From: Rahnella inusitata_A
Lineage (GTDB): Bacteria > Pseudomonadota > Gammaproteobacteria > Enterobacterales > Enterobacteriaceae
Direction of reading: 5' to 3'
Length of the DNA stretch: 64,000 bases
Assembly: GCF_965118895.1 (NCBI RefSeq)
Contig: NZ_CBCPJJ010000009.1
Location: 372,001-436,000, forward strand
Positions 37,092 to 45,339 of this stretch are shown in pieces; positions within the stretch are counted from its first letter, which is position 1, and each line of letters begins with the position of its first letter. The position numbers and the translations under genes were made by a program. The notes beneath the pieces are model-generated. The model had not been told where the DNA came from. It saw nothing but the letters and a program-made list of their open reading frames with translations, and ran no database searches.

Positions 37092-38080
37092 TGCGCCGCG
37101 CCACGGTGTACCGGTACAGCCTGCCAATGGAGGCGGGCGTGGTGTTGCGCAATCAGCGACTGAAAACCCGCGACGGGCTGCTGGTTTCACTGTGGCAGGA
37201 CGAGAAAACCGGCTGGGGTGAAATTTCGCCGCTGCCGGGGTTCAGCGTGGAAGATATCACCCAGGCGCAGGAAGCCGTAAAGCACGCCCTGAACCAGTGG
37301 ATACAGGGCGCATCGCTGGCGGCGCTTGCTTCAGCATTCAGCGCCTTGCCTTCGGTAGCATTTGGCCTGAGCTGTGCCGACGCCGAGTTGCGCGGTGAGC
37401 TGCCTGACGCACTGAGCACCCGCTGTGCGCCGCTGTGTCACGGCGACCCGAATGAACTGTATGCACGTCTGGGGGCGCTGCCGGGCGAAAAACTGGCGAA
37501 AGTGAAAGTCGGATTTTACGAGTCGGTCGGCGACGGGCTGAACGTCAGTATGTTGCTGGAAGCGTTCCCGGATCTGCGCTTGCGCCTCGATGCCAACCGC
37601 AGCTGGACGCTGGCGAAATCAGCAGGGTTTGCCCGCCACGTCGCGCCAGAATTACGTTCGCGCATTGTCTTTATCGAAGAACCCTGCCAGACCCGTGAAC
37701 AGTCCCGCGAGTTTGCCCGCGCTACCGGCATTGCTATTGCGTGGGATGAAAGCGTGCGTGACGCCTGCTTCACCGTGCAGGCTGAAACCGGGCTGGCGGC
37801 GATTATCATCAAACCAACCCTTACCGGTAGCCTGAACCGCTGCCGTCAGCTGATTTCTCAGGCGCACGCCGCCGGGCTGGAGGCTGTCATCAGCTCTTCT
37901 ATTGAATCCAGCCTTGGCCTGACGCAGCTGGCGCGCATCGCACAATGGCTGACGCCGGATGCGGTGCCGGGCCTGGATACGCTGGATCTCATGCAGGCGC
38001 AGCTGATCCGTCGCTGGCCGGATTCTGTATTACCGGTGATGGCTGAACAGGATCTGGAGGTGGTGTGGCAGAGCCATTGA
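37091..38080 (+). CDS. menC: o-Succinylbenzoate synthase MenC
   Basis: Encodes 329 residues (E. coli 320). An enolase-superfamily enzyme that dehydrates SHCHC to o-succinylbenzoate. The catalytic lysine pair is KVKVGF. The metal ligands lie in LRLDANRSW, FIEEPCQT and IAWDES, and the second lysine is in IIIKPTLTGS. Like other MenC proteins it has weak conservation outside these motifs. It starts within the menB stop and its end overlaps menE by 16 bp. Confidence 0.95.
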   Translation: MRRATVYRYSLPMEAGVVLRNQRLKTRDGLLVSLWQDEKTGWGEISPLPGFSVEDITQAQEAVKHALNQWIQGASLAALASAFSALPSVAFGLSCADAELRGELPDALSTRCAPLCHGDPNELYARLGALPGEKLAKVKVGFYESVGDGLNVSMLLEAFPDLRLRLDANRSWTLAKSAGFARHVAPELRSRIVFIEEPCQTREQSREFARATGIAIAWDESVRDACFTVQAETGLAAIIIKPTLTGSLNRCRQLISQAHAAGLEAVISSSIESSLGLTQLARIAQWLTPDAVPGLDTLDLMQAQLIRRWPDSVLPVMAEQDLEVVWQSH

Positions 38081-39441
38081 TAACGGACTGGCCGTGGCGG
38101 GTATGGGCGACGCGCTCACCGTTCGCCGTTGCCCTTAAGGCTGGGGGAATCAGCTGGTGCTGGCGCGATTTACGGCACCGCATTGATTCACTGGCCGCCG
38201 GTTTTATTCAGCAGGGTGTGCGTGAAGCTTCAGGTGTGGTGCTGCGCAGTAAAAATACCCCTGACGCGTTGCTCTGTTATCTGGCTCTCTTGCAGGCCGG
38301 TGCGCGCCTGCTGCCGCTGAACCCGCAGCTGCCGCAAACCTTGTGCGATGAATTGCTGCCGCAGCTGAATATCGATTTTATGGTCGATCTCACCGGCGCG
38401 CCTTTAACACTCCCTTTCCCCGAATTATCTCTTCACCATGCCTTTTCAGAAAGCGCCGCCGACTGGCAGCCGGAGCGCATCGCTACTCTGACGCTGACCT
38501 CAGGCTCTAGCGGCTTACCGAAAGCCGCGGCACACAGCGTAGCCGCACACCTGGCCAGCGCAGAGGGCGTACTGGGGCTTATCCCCTTCACGCTGGCTGA
38601 CAGCTGGCTGCTTTCGCTGCCGTTGTTTCACGTTTCGGGTCAGGGGATTATCTGGCGCTGGCTGACTGCCGGAGCCTCGCTGGTCGTTGCCGACGGGCAG
38701 TCGTTTGATGACGCGCTGGCGGAGTGCACCCATGCCTCGCTGGTGCCGACACAATTATGGCGACTGCTTCAGCAGCCTGTATTACCGGCAAGCCTGAAAG
38801 ACGTCCTGTTGGGGGGCGCGCACATTCCACAGGAAATGACGGAACATGCTGAACGCATGGGAATTCGTTGCTGGTGCGGCTATGGAATGACCGAGGCTGC
38901 GTCGACGGTAACCGCAAAACGCGCTGACGGTTCGCCGGGCGTCGGTCAGGCGTTGACGGGTAAAGCCGTACGGCTGGTGAAAAATGAAGTTCAGATCCGT
39001 TCACGCAGTCTGGCGGCCGGGTATTGGAAATCCGGACAACTCACGCCACTGCCTGGTGCAGAGGGCTGGTTCAGCACCCGCGATCGCGGTATGTGGCAGG
39101 GTGATGAACTGCATATTGTGGGAAGGTTGGATAATCTATTCTTCAGCGCCGGAGAGGGGATTCAGCCGGAAGATATTGAGCGAGTTTTACAGTCGCACCC
39201 ACAGGTGGAGCGCGTGTTTGTGCTGCCGCTTGATGACGCCGAATTTGGTCAGCGACCGGTAGCGCTGGTGGACTCCCACCCTGACGTTACCTTTGAGCAT
39301 CTGGCTGATTGGCTGCAGGGAAAACTCGCCCGTTTTCAGCAACCGGTACGTTATTATGTTTTGCCACAGGAAGTTGCGCAGGGCGGCATTAAGATTTCCC
39401 GCCAGCAACTGAAACTGTGGCTGGAAAAACAGCCAGTCTGA
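38065..39441 (+). CDS. menE: o-Succinylbenzoate-CoA ligase MenE
   Basis: Encodes 458 residues from GTG 38065 (MAEPLITDWPWRVWATRSP), with GGAGG at 38056-38060. An ANL-superfamily adenylating enzyme that activates o-succinylbenzoate with ATP and CoA. The AMP-binding P-loop is TLTSGSSGLPKAAAHS. GYGMTEAASTV and the STRDRGMW hinge aspartate are present, and the catalytic lysine is in GGIKISRQQ. It is the last gene of the men operon, followed by a bidirectional terminator shared with katA. Confidence 0.95.
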   Translation: MAEPLITDWPWRVWATRSPFAVALKAGGISWCWRDLRHRIDSLAAGFIQQGVREASGVVLRSKNTPDALLCYLALLQAGARLLPLNPQLPQTLCDELLPQLNIDFMVDLTGAPLTLPFPELSLHHAFSESAADWQPERIATLTLTSGSSGLPKAAAHSVAAHLASAEGVLGLIPFTLADSWLLSLPLFHVSGQGIIWRWLTAGASLVVADGQSFDDALAECTHASLVPTQLWRLLQQPVLPASLKDVLLGGAHIPQEMTEHAERMGIRCWCGYGMTEAASTVTAKRADGSPGVGQALTGKAVRLVKNEVQIRSRSLAAGYWKSGQLTPLPGAEGWFSTRDRGMWQGDELHIVGRLDNLFFSAGEGIQPEDIERVLQSHPQVERVFVLPLDDAEFGQRPVALVDSHPDVTFEHLADWLQGKLARFQQPVRYYVLPQEVAQGGIKISRQQLKLWLEKQPV

Positions 39442-39454
39442 TAATGCACCAATT

Positions 39455-39497
39455 TAAAAAAAGGCTGCACTGCTTAAACAGCGCGGCCCTTTTATTT
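39455..39497. terminator. Bidirectional terminator between menE and katA
   Basis: A stem with one mismatch (39463-39488; GGC.GC.CTG against CAG.GC.GCC) is flanked by a run of As on the left and CTTTTATTT on the right, fitting termination of both convergent genes. Confidence 0.65.
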
Positions 39498-39513
39498 GAT
39501 TGCCTGAGCGAAA

Positions 39514-40947
39514 TTACGCTTTCAGCGCTTGTTCCACACCTGCGCCATAGGCAGGATCAACTTTATAGAACAGGTCGAGTTGGCGTTTTTGCGTTTCAAG
39601 TGAAGCATGCTTCAGTTCACCGGCGATGCGGCCAAACATGCGCTGATGTTCCTCATCAGACAACAGATTGAACAGCAAACGTGGCTGAGTAAAGTAATCG
39701 TCATCTTCGCGGTGATTCCAGTGATCCGCTGCGCCTTCGACAGACAATGGCGGTTCGCTGAAATCAGGTTGCTCCTGGAACAGACCGGCGCTGTTTGGTT
39801 CATACGTCACGCCGTTGCCGCTGTTGCCGTCAACGCGCATTGCGCCGTCGCGATGATAGTTATGGAACGGGCATTTTGGTGCGTTCACCGGGATCTGGTG
39901 ATGATTCACCCCCAGACGGTAGCGGTGCGCGTCGCCGTAGGAGAACAGGCGCCCCTGCAACATACGGTCAGGTGAGAAACCGATGCCAGGAACCACATTT
40001 GCCGGGCTCATCGCCACCTGTTCCACTTCGGCAAAATAGTTTTCCGGATTGCGGTTCAGTTCAAACTCACCGACTTCGATCAGCGGATAATCACTCTTCA
40101 ACCAGACTTTGGTCAGGTCGAACGGGTTATAGGGTAGTTCAGAGGCTTCATGCTCCGGCATGATTTGCACGAACAGCTTCCAGCGAGGGAAATCGCCGCG
40201 CTCGATGGCGTCATACAAATCGCGCTGAGAACTTTCACGATCGGTTCCCACCAGTTTCTCTGCTTCGTCATCCATCAGATTTTCAATACCCTGCTGGCAA
40301 CGGAAGTGGAATTTCACCCAGAAACGCTCATTTTCAGCATTGATGAAGCTGAACGTGTGGCTGCCAAAACCGTGGATATGACGATATGACGTCGGCAGGC
40401 CACGGTCGCTGACGTCGATGGTCAGCTGGTGTAGTGCTTCAGGAAGATGCGAGAAGAAATCCCATTTGTAGGCCGGATTGCGCAGGTTAGTACGCGGGTC
40501 GCGCTTTACCACGTGGTTCAGGTCAGGGAATTTCAGCGGATCGCGCAGATAAAACACCGGAGTGTTGTTGCCGACTAAATCCCAGTTGCCTTGTTCGGTG
40601 TAGAACTTCATGGAGAAACCGCGGATGTCACGTTCTGCATCTGCTGCACCGCGCTCACCGGCGACGGTGGAGAAACGGATGAACATCTCGGTTTGCTTGC
40701 CAATTTCAGAGAAGAGTTTCGCGCGGGTGTATTTGGTGATGTCGTGGGTCACGGTGAAGGTACCGTAAGCACCTGAACCTTTTGCGTGCATACGACGTTC
40801 AGGAATTACCTCACGATCAAAGTGAGCCAGTTTTTCGAGAAACCAGACATCTTGTAGTAAAAGCGGTCCGCGACGGCCTGCGGTAATGACATTATTATTG
40901 TCGACGACGGGGGCGCCGGCAGCGGTGGTCAGTCCTTTCTTTTCCAT
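39514..40947 (-). CDS. katA: Catalase, small-subunit (clade 3) KatA type
   Basis: Encodes 477 residues from ATG 40947 (MEKKGLTTAAGAPVVDNN), the start used by close relatives such as Proteus catalase. Two other ATGs lie 6 and 9 bases upstream, nearer the AAGGA, and could also be used. It is a heme enzyme that breaks down hydrogen peroxide. The distal histidine is H54 (RRMHAKGSGAYGTF), N127 is in NWDLVGNNTP, and the proximal tyrosine is in GRLFSYGDAHRYRLG. No large C-terminal flavodoxin domain is present, so it is not a KatE type. It is not at this location in E. coli K-12, which lacks this catalase. Confidence 0.95.
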   Translation of the reverse strand: MEKKGLTTAAGAPVVDNNNVITAGRRGPLLLQDVWFLEKLAHFDREVIPERRMHAKGSGAYGTFTVTHDITKYTRAKLFSEIGKQTEMFIRFSTVAGERGAADAERDIRGFSMKFYTEQGNWDLVGNNTPVFYLRDPLKFPDLNHVVKRDPRTNLRNPAYKWDFFSHLPEALHQLTIDVSDRGLPTSYRHIHGFGSHTFSFINAENERFWVKFHFRCQQGIENLMDDEAEKLVGTDRESSQRDLYDAIERGDFPRWKLFVQIMPEHEASELPYNPFDLTKVWLKSDYPLIEVGEFELNRNPENYFAEVEQVAMSPANVVPGIGFSPDRMLQGRLFSYGDAHRYRLGVNHHQIPVNAPKCPFHNYHRDGAMRVDGNSGNGVTYEPNSAGLFQEQPDFSEPPLSVEGAADHWNHREDDDYFTQPRLLFNLLSDEEHQRMFGRIAGELKHASLETQKRQLDLFYKVDPAYGAGVEQALKA

Positions 40948-41284
40948 AACCATCATTTCCTTGTATTGCGTAGTTCGGGTGTGAAATGCGAGATCAACGA
41001 TCACTTTTGACAGCAAATTTTCTGCATCCATGCATGCTATAGCCTTTCCATAGGAAAATTTACCTTAACGGCTAGTGTGTACCCATACGTTGATCAGGGG
41101 CAAATAGGTGGGGCTTACTACTCTGATTAAGAGAATAGGGAGAGTGGATACAAATGCTTTTCTTTACATTTTATTTGCAGGCTAAGGGATTTTTAACGTT
41201 CTGAAAGATGTCACCTTTCGGCAAATTAATTTAGACTGCGCACTAAATATTGCCCCACTGTTATATGAATGTTCAGGAATGATG
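40948..41284. promoter_or_regulatory. Divergent katA / yfaZ intergenic region
   Basis: 337 bp. It holds the two divergent promoters. A perfect dyad TTTCC-ATA-GGAAA lies at 41045-41057, and TATAGC (minus strand) next to it could be the katA -10 region. An OxyR site would be expected for katA, but I could not identify one with confidence. Confidence 0.4.
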
Positions 41285-41830
41285 ATGAAAAAAATTATTG
41301 TAGCGGGCGCGGCCCTAGGCATGCTGCTGACGGCGACGTCTGCGAGCGCAATTAGCGTAAACGGCGAAGTTGGCGAGCATTACACTCATCTGGGCGCTGG
41401 TTTCGGCACCACCTCTCCAGGTCTTGCGCTGACCGGCGATTACACCCATAACGATGATGACGGCGACGTTGCGGGTCTGGGTCTGGGCTACAACATTCCA
41501 CTGGGTCCTTTCATGGCGACCGTTGGCGGTAAAGGCCTGTACACCAACCCGAAAGACGGTGACGAAGGTTACGCAGCGGCCGTCGGCGGTGGTCTGCAAC
41601 TCCCAATCGCCAAAATGTTCACCCTGTACGGTGATTACTACTATTCCCCGGATTCACTGTCCAGCGGCATCGGTAACTACAAAGAAGCCAACGCGGGCGT
41701 GCGTCTGACCGCGATTCCGTTAGTGACCGTGAGTGTGGGTTACCGCTACATGGCGCTGGACGGCAAAGACGGCAACCGCGATAACATCGTGGCGGACGGC
41801 GCATACGTCGGCGGCGCGCTGAACTTTTAA
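41285..41830 (+). CDS. yfaZ: YfaZ-family outer-membrane protein
   Basis: Encodes 181 residues from the third of three consecutive ATGs (41279, 41282, 41285). AGGA ends 6 nt before the last, which gives MKKIIVAGAALGMLL. A Sec signal peptide covers residues 1-22, with cleavage after TSASA. The mature part is rich in alternating aromatic and glycine residues (GEHYTHLGAGFG, LYGDYYYSPD, VSVGYRYMALDG) and ends in phenylalanine (GGALNF), both typical of an outer-membrane beta-barrel. The function of YfaZ is unknown. It precedes yfaY, as in E. coli. Confidence 0.9.
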   Translation: MKKIIVAGAALGMLLTATSASAISVNGEVGEHYTHLGAGFGTTSPGLALTGDYTHNDDDGDVAGLGLGYNIPLGPFMATVGGKGLYTNPKDGDEGYAAAVGGGLQLPIAKMFTLYGDYYYSPDSLSSGIGNYKEANAGVRLTAIPLVTVSVGYRYMALDGKDGNRDNIVADGAYVGGALNF

Positions 41831-41850
41831 GTTTTACGCCTGAATCATAA

Positions 41851-41874
41851 AGCCTGCTCAGCAGGCTTTTTTTT
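41851..41874 (+). terminator. Terminator after yfaZ
   Basis: AGCCTGC (41851-41857) pairs with GCAGGCT (41861-41867) around a 3-nt loop, followed by eight Ts. Confidence 0.9.
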
Positions 41875-41960
41875 CATCTGTGCTATCACTTTGTGCCTAT
41901 GAGATTGTGTTTCAGCGTCAGCCTTTCTACAGTGGAAGGACTAAACGAGAGGAGAAAGTG

Positions 41961-43166
41961 ATGCTTAGGGTTGAGATGCTCAGTACCGGCGAGGAAGTTC
42001 TTCACGGTCAAATTGTGGATTCAAACGCCGCCTGGCTGGCCAGTTATCTGTTCGATCAAGGCCTGCCGATGACCAGCCGTGAAACGGTGGGTGACAGTCT
42101 GGACGAGCTGGTCAACGTTATGAAAGAGCGCAGTCATATCGCCGATGTGCTGATCGTTAACGGCGGATTAGGCCCGACCACTGACGATCTTAGCGCCCAG
42201 GCTGCGGCCATGGCCTGTGGCGTTGAACTGGTAGAGGATGCCGGATGGATTGCCACCATGCAGGCTTTCTTCAATGAACGTGGCCGTCCGATGGCCGAGT
42301 CTAACCGCAAACAGGCGCAGATCCCGGCCAACGCCGAACTGCTGGACAATCCGGTCGGCACCGCCTGCGGTTTCAGCGTCAGGCTCAACCGTTGCCAGAT
42401 TTTCTTCACGCCGGGCGTCCCTTCAGAATTCAAAGTTATGGTCGAACAGCAAATCGTTCCTCGCCTGCACAAGCAGTTCCCTGCGCTGGAAGCTCCGCTG
42501 TGTTTGCGTCTGACCACTTTCGGGCGTGGCGAAAGCGATCTGGCGACTGAGCTGGATAAAATCGACATGCCGGAAGGCGTAGTGATGGGTTACCGCTCGT
42601 CTTCGCCGATCATCGAACTGAAAGTCACCGGCCCGCGTTCTCAGGAAGCAGCGATGCATCAGATTTTCGAGCGTGTGCGCGAAGTGGCGGGCGAGAGCAC
42701 CATCTTCGAAGGTTTCGGCAGCCTGCCTGACCGTCTGGCAGAACGTCTGCTGACGCAAAACCTGCGTCTGGCGGTCAGCGAAAGTTATACCGGCGGCCTG
42801 CTGAACTGGCGTCTGCAAAGCGCTGGCGTCCCGCTGGCCAACGGCGAACTCCAGCCACAAGATGATGAGGCTTCTCCAGAGAAATCCCTCGAAAACTTAC
42901 TGGCACGCGCGAAGACGCTGGCCGAAACCAGCGGTGCACAGCTGGCATTGGCCGTCGGCGCATTATCCGGCGATAAGCTCAGCCTGGCGCTGCACACGCC
43001 GTCAGGAACCAGTGGATTAACCATCCGTTATACCGCGACGCGGCACGGGTTGGCGTTAAGGCAGGAGACTATCGCGATGGTGGGGATGGATATGTTGCGG
43101 CGGTATCTGAACGGGTGGGATCCGGTAGCGGAATATCTTTGGCTCGACCGAGTCGAGAAAGTCTAG
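41961..43166 (+). CDS. yfaY: CinA-like protein YfaY
   Basis: Encodes 401 residues from ATG 41961 (MLRVEMLSTGEEVLHGQIVD); E. coli YfaY has 400. GAGAGGAG lies upstream, and the longer open frame before it is not conserved. The N-terminal MoCF/COG1058 domain (about 1-170) has VNGGLGPTTDDLSAQAAAMA and FFTPGVPSEFKVMVE. The C-terminal CinA-like domain (about 270-395) is degenerate: the catalytic serine region of NMN deamidases is SESYTGGLL here, as in E. coli YfaY, which lacks deamidase activity. Its true function is uncertain. It converges with yfaE across the repeat region. Confidence 0.93.
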   Translation: MLRVEMLSTGEEVLHGQIVDSNAAWLASYLFDQGLPMTSRETVGDSLDELVNVMKERSHIADVLIVNGGLGPTTDDLSAQAAAMACGVELVEDAGWIATMQAFFNERGRPMAESNRKQAQIPANAELLDNPVGTACGFSVRLNRCQIFFTPGVPSEFKVMVEQQIVPRLHKQFPALEAPLCLRLTTFGRGESDLATELDKIDMPEGVVMGYRSSSPIIELKVTGPRSQEAAMHQIFERVREVAGESTIFEGFGSLPDRLAERLLTQNLRLAVSESYTGGLLNWRLQSAGVPLANGELQPQDDEASPEKSLENLLARAKTLAETSGAQLALAVGALSGDKLSLALHTPSGTSGLTIRYTATRHGLALRQETIAMVGMDMLRRYLNGWDPVAEYLWLDRVEKV

Positions 43167-43172
43167 TTATTC

Positions 43173-43320
43173 AAGGTCAACACCGTGGGCTGCCGCCCAA
43201 ACTGGCCTTAAGGTCAACACCGTGGGCTGCTGCCCCAACTGGCCTTAAGGTCAACACCTTGGGCTGCTGCCCCAACCGGCTTTAAGGTCAACACCGTGGG
43301 CGTCGGCCCACACCGACTTG
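43173..43320. repeat. Four 37-bp tandem repeats, each with an internal hairpin
   Basis: Units start at 43173, 43210, 43247 and 43284 with exact 37-bp spacing. Each begins AAGGTCAACACC; units 1-3 end CGGCTTT- or GGCCTT-like and the fourth ends GACTTG. Each carries a GGGC/GCCC hairpin with a 4-nt loop (TGCC, TGCT, TGCT, GTCG). The loop and flanks differ while the pairing is kept. They begin 7 bp after the yfaY stop. Confidence 0.9.
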
Positions 43321-43350
43321 GGGGGCGGCCTGTCGCCGCCGCCCCCCAAG
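43317..43350. repeat. 13-bp GC-rich inverted repeat
   Basis: CTTGGGGGGCGGC (43317-43329) and GCCGCCCCCCAAG (43338-43350) are exact complements with an 8-nt loop. No T tract follows on either strand. It directly abuts the tandem repeats. Confidence 0.85.
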
Positions 43351-43883
43351 ACCCCCCGGGCTCTTTAAAACACGTGCCATGCATCCCGGCTCTGTTTCAG
43401 ATACTCCTCCTATTGCCGCAAAATCCCGCCGCTGCGCGGTGCCCTTCGCTCGGGTTACAACCCGCGCAAAAAGACGCGCGGTTTTCCACCTCTCGCTCCG
43501 GCGTGATTTTTGAAAGCGGCCTGGGGCTTTTTAGGTCACAACTTCACCGGCTCAGGATGAGAAAAGAAAAGGGACAACTAAAAAAGTCAAAGACGACTCG
43601 TTTCTGTTTTTAAAAATGGTGAGATGGCGCGATCAAAAAATCCTGCCGAACGGAGCGGCCTGAAGACCAAAGGCTTCAGGACCGAGAGAGGGCACCACGC
43701 AGCGGCAGAACATGTCCATCGGTCTGGCGATAGCGCGAGTTTTAAAAAACGCGGGAGTCCAGAGGGAGACGGTTGATTCTCCCTCTGGTCGGTATGGGCC
43801 GATGCCCACGACCTTAAAGTTGAAGTTGGTTTTGAATTCGCTTTTAAAGCAGTTCTCAACATCGATCCGTGGGTCGAAACCCA
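43351..43883. other. Structured region without a convincing gene, possible dispersed repeat element
   Basis: About 530 bp between the GC hairpin and yfaE. It holds a series of hairpins: CCGCGC/GCGCGG (43462-43481), CCTGAAG/CTTCAGG (43659-43680), an 11-bp stem with arms 43759-43769 and 43778-43788, TGGGC/GCCCA (43795-43808) and GTGGGT/ACCCAC (43869-43884). Open frames on both strands are short, have no clear ribosome sites and overlap each other, so I treat them as non-coding. Base composition is unlike the neighbouring genes. No transposase or inverted-repeat ends are seen. Confidence 0.5.
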
Positions 43884-44144
43884 CTAAAATTCAATTTCAA
43901 TATCCCCAACCGGCATGCAACAACAGGGTAAAATCTCGCCGTCTGAGATAAACGCCAGAGGTTTTTCACTGTACTTCACCGCACCGCTAACCAGCCGCAT
44001 CCGACAGGAGCCGCAATACCCTTCACGACACTGATACTCGACGTCAACTTTATGATGTTCAAACACTTCCAGCAGATTGCTATGGCGGCTTTCGCACACC
44101 AGCTGAGTGCCATCGGCTGAAAGTGTGATGGTTCTGTCCGTCAT
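43884..44144 (-). CDS. yfaE: [2Fe-2S] ferredoxin YfaE (NrdB cofactor maintenance)
   Basis: Encodes 86 residues (E. coli 84). A plant-type ferredoxin: CREGYCGSCRMRL supplies C39, C44 and C47, and the fourth ligand is in LPCCCMPVG (C74-C76). In E. coli, YfaE reduces iron for assembly and repair of the diferric-tyrosyl radical cofactor of NrdB. Its ATG (44144) directly abuts the nrdB stop codon (44145-44147), so the two are translationally linked. It is the last gene of nrdA-nrdB-yfaE. A short hairpin touches its stop codon. Confidence 0.95.
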   Translation of the reverse strand: MTDRTITLSADGTQLVCESRHSNLLEVFEHHKVDVEYQCREGYCGSCRMRLVSGAVKYSEKPLAFISDGEILPCCCMPVGDIEIEF

Positions 44145-45275
44145 TTAAAGCTCGAAATCACTCAGGTCGTCGGCGTGAACTTCTGAATCGATCTGACCGA
44201 CCAGATAGGAACTCACTTCCACTTCCTGCGGGGCGACCTGCACATTGTCGGAAACCAGCCACGCGTTGATCCATGGGATCGGGTTCGAGCGCGTTTTAAA
44301 CGGTGCGGTCAGGCCAACGGCCTGCATGCGGATGTTGGTGATGTACTCAACGTATTGGCACAAAATATCTTTGTTCAGGCCGATCATCGAACCGTCTTTG
44401 AACAGATATTCTGCCCAGTCTTTTTCCTGCTGTGCTGCCAGCACGAACAAATCGTGACATTCCTGCTCGCACTCTTTGGCGATCTCAACCATTTCCGGAT
44501 CATCCTGACCTGAGCGCAGCAGGTTCAGCGCGTGCTGGGTACCTGTCAGATGCAGCGCTTCGTCACGTGCAATCATCTTGATGATTTTCGCGTTGCCTTC
44601 CATCAGTTCACGTTCGGCGAATGCAAAGGAGCAGGCGAAACTCACGTAGAAACGCACGGCTTCCAGCGCGTTAACGCTCATCAGACAGATGTAGAGTTTC
44701 TTCTTCAGTTCACGCAGATTCACCACGACGGTTTTGCCGTTCACGGTATGCGTACCTTCGCCCAGCAGGTGGTAATAGCTGGTCATTTCGATCAACGTAT
44801 CGTAATAGCCGGAGATGTCTTTCGCGCGCTTGAGGATCTCTTCGTTGGTGACAATATCGTCAAACACAATCGCCGGATCATTCACGATGTTACGGATAAT
44901 ATGTGTGTATGAGCGTGAATGGATAGTTTCTGAAAACGCCCAGGTTTCGACCCATGTTTCCAGCTCAGGAATAGAAATCAGCGGTAAAAGCGCGACGTTC
45001 GGGCTGCGGCCCTGAATGGAATCCAGCAGCGTCTGGTATTTCAGGTTGCTGAGGAAGATATGTTTTTCGTGATCCGGCAGCGCCTGAAAATCGATACGGT
45101 CGCGGGAAACGTCAATCTCTTCCGGACGCCAGAAGAAGGACAGCTGCTTTTCGATCAGCTTTTCAAAAATCTCATGTTTTTGCTGGTCGAAACGCGCAAC
45201 GTTGACGGACTGACCGAAAAACATCGGTTCCAGCAGTTGGTTATTTTTGTTCTGAGAGAAAGTGCTATAAGCCAT
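44145..45275 (-). CDS. nrdB: Ribonucleotide reductase class Ia, beta subunit
   Basis: Encodes 376 residues from ATG 45275 (MAYSTFSQNKNNQLLEPM), as in E. coli; five more codons are open upstream but are not conserved. It holds the diferric centre and the stable tyrosyl radical. Counting the initiator Met, D85, E116 and H119 are iron ligands and Y123 (SRSYTHIIRN) is the radical tyrosine. The C-terminal tail (VGQIDSEVHADDLSDFEL) is the part that docks on NrdA. It follows nrdA after 64 bp that contain a terminator-like hairpin. Confidence 0.98.
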   Translation of the reverse strand: MAYSTFSQNKNNQLLEPMFFGQSVNVARFDQQKHEIFEKLIEKQLSFFWRPEEIDVSRDRIDFQALPDHEKHIFLSNLKYQTLLDSIQGRSPNVALLPLISIPELETWVETWAFSETIHSRSYTHIIRNIVNDPAIVFDDIVTNEEILKRAKDISGYYDTLIEMTSYYHLLGEGTHTVNGKTVVVNLRELKKKLYICLMSVNALEAVRFYVSFACSFAFAERELMEGNAKIIKMIARDEALHLTGTQHALNLLRSGQDDPEMVEIAKECEQECHDLFVLAAQQEKDWAEYLFKDGSMIGLNKDILCQYVEYITNIRMQAVGLTAPFKTRSNPIPWINAWLVSDNVQVAPQEVEVSSYLVGQIDSEVHADDLSDFEL

Positions 45276-45290
45276 ATTGTCCTCGGACAA

Positions 45291-45310
45291 AAGCCCCTGT
45301 TAAGGGGCTT
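45291..45310 (-). terminator. Hairpin in the nrdA-nrdB gap (attenuator or processing site)
   Basis: On the minus strand AAGCCCC pairs with GGGGCTT around a 6-nt loop and is followed by TTGTCC. The T tract is short, so it would be partial, which could set the NrdA:NrdB ratio. Confidence 0.55.
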
Positions 45311-45339
45311 TGTTTTAAATGATGAATCAAAACAGATGA

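Noticed and set aside
36204..37190. A 328-codon open frame on the minus strand
   Set aside because: Antisense to menB and the start of menC; both real genes are fully conserved and the antisense translation looks like a shadow.
42764..43166. YfaY C-terminal domain as an active NMN deamidase (CinA/PncC)
   Set aside because: The domain is degenerate as in E. coli YfaY, which is known to lack the activity.
43173..43320. CRISPR array
   Set aside because: Units are directly adjacent with no spacers between them and no cas genes nearby.
43296..43613. Open frames in the repeat region (also 43712-43951 plus, 43587-43862 and 43633-43884 minus)
   Set aside because: They overlap each other and strong hairpins, lack ribosome sites, and have low-complexity or Arg/Ser/Pro-rich translations.
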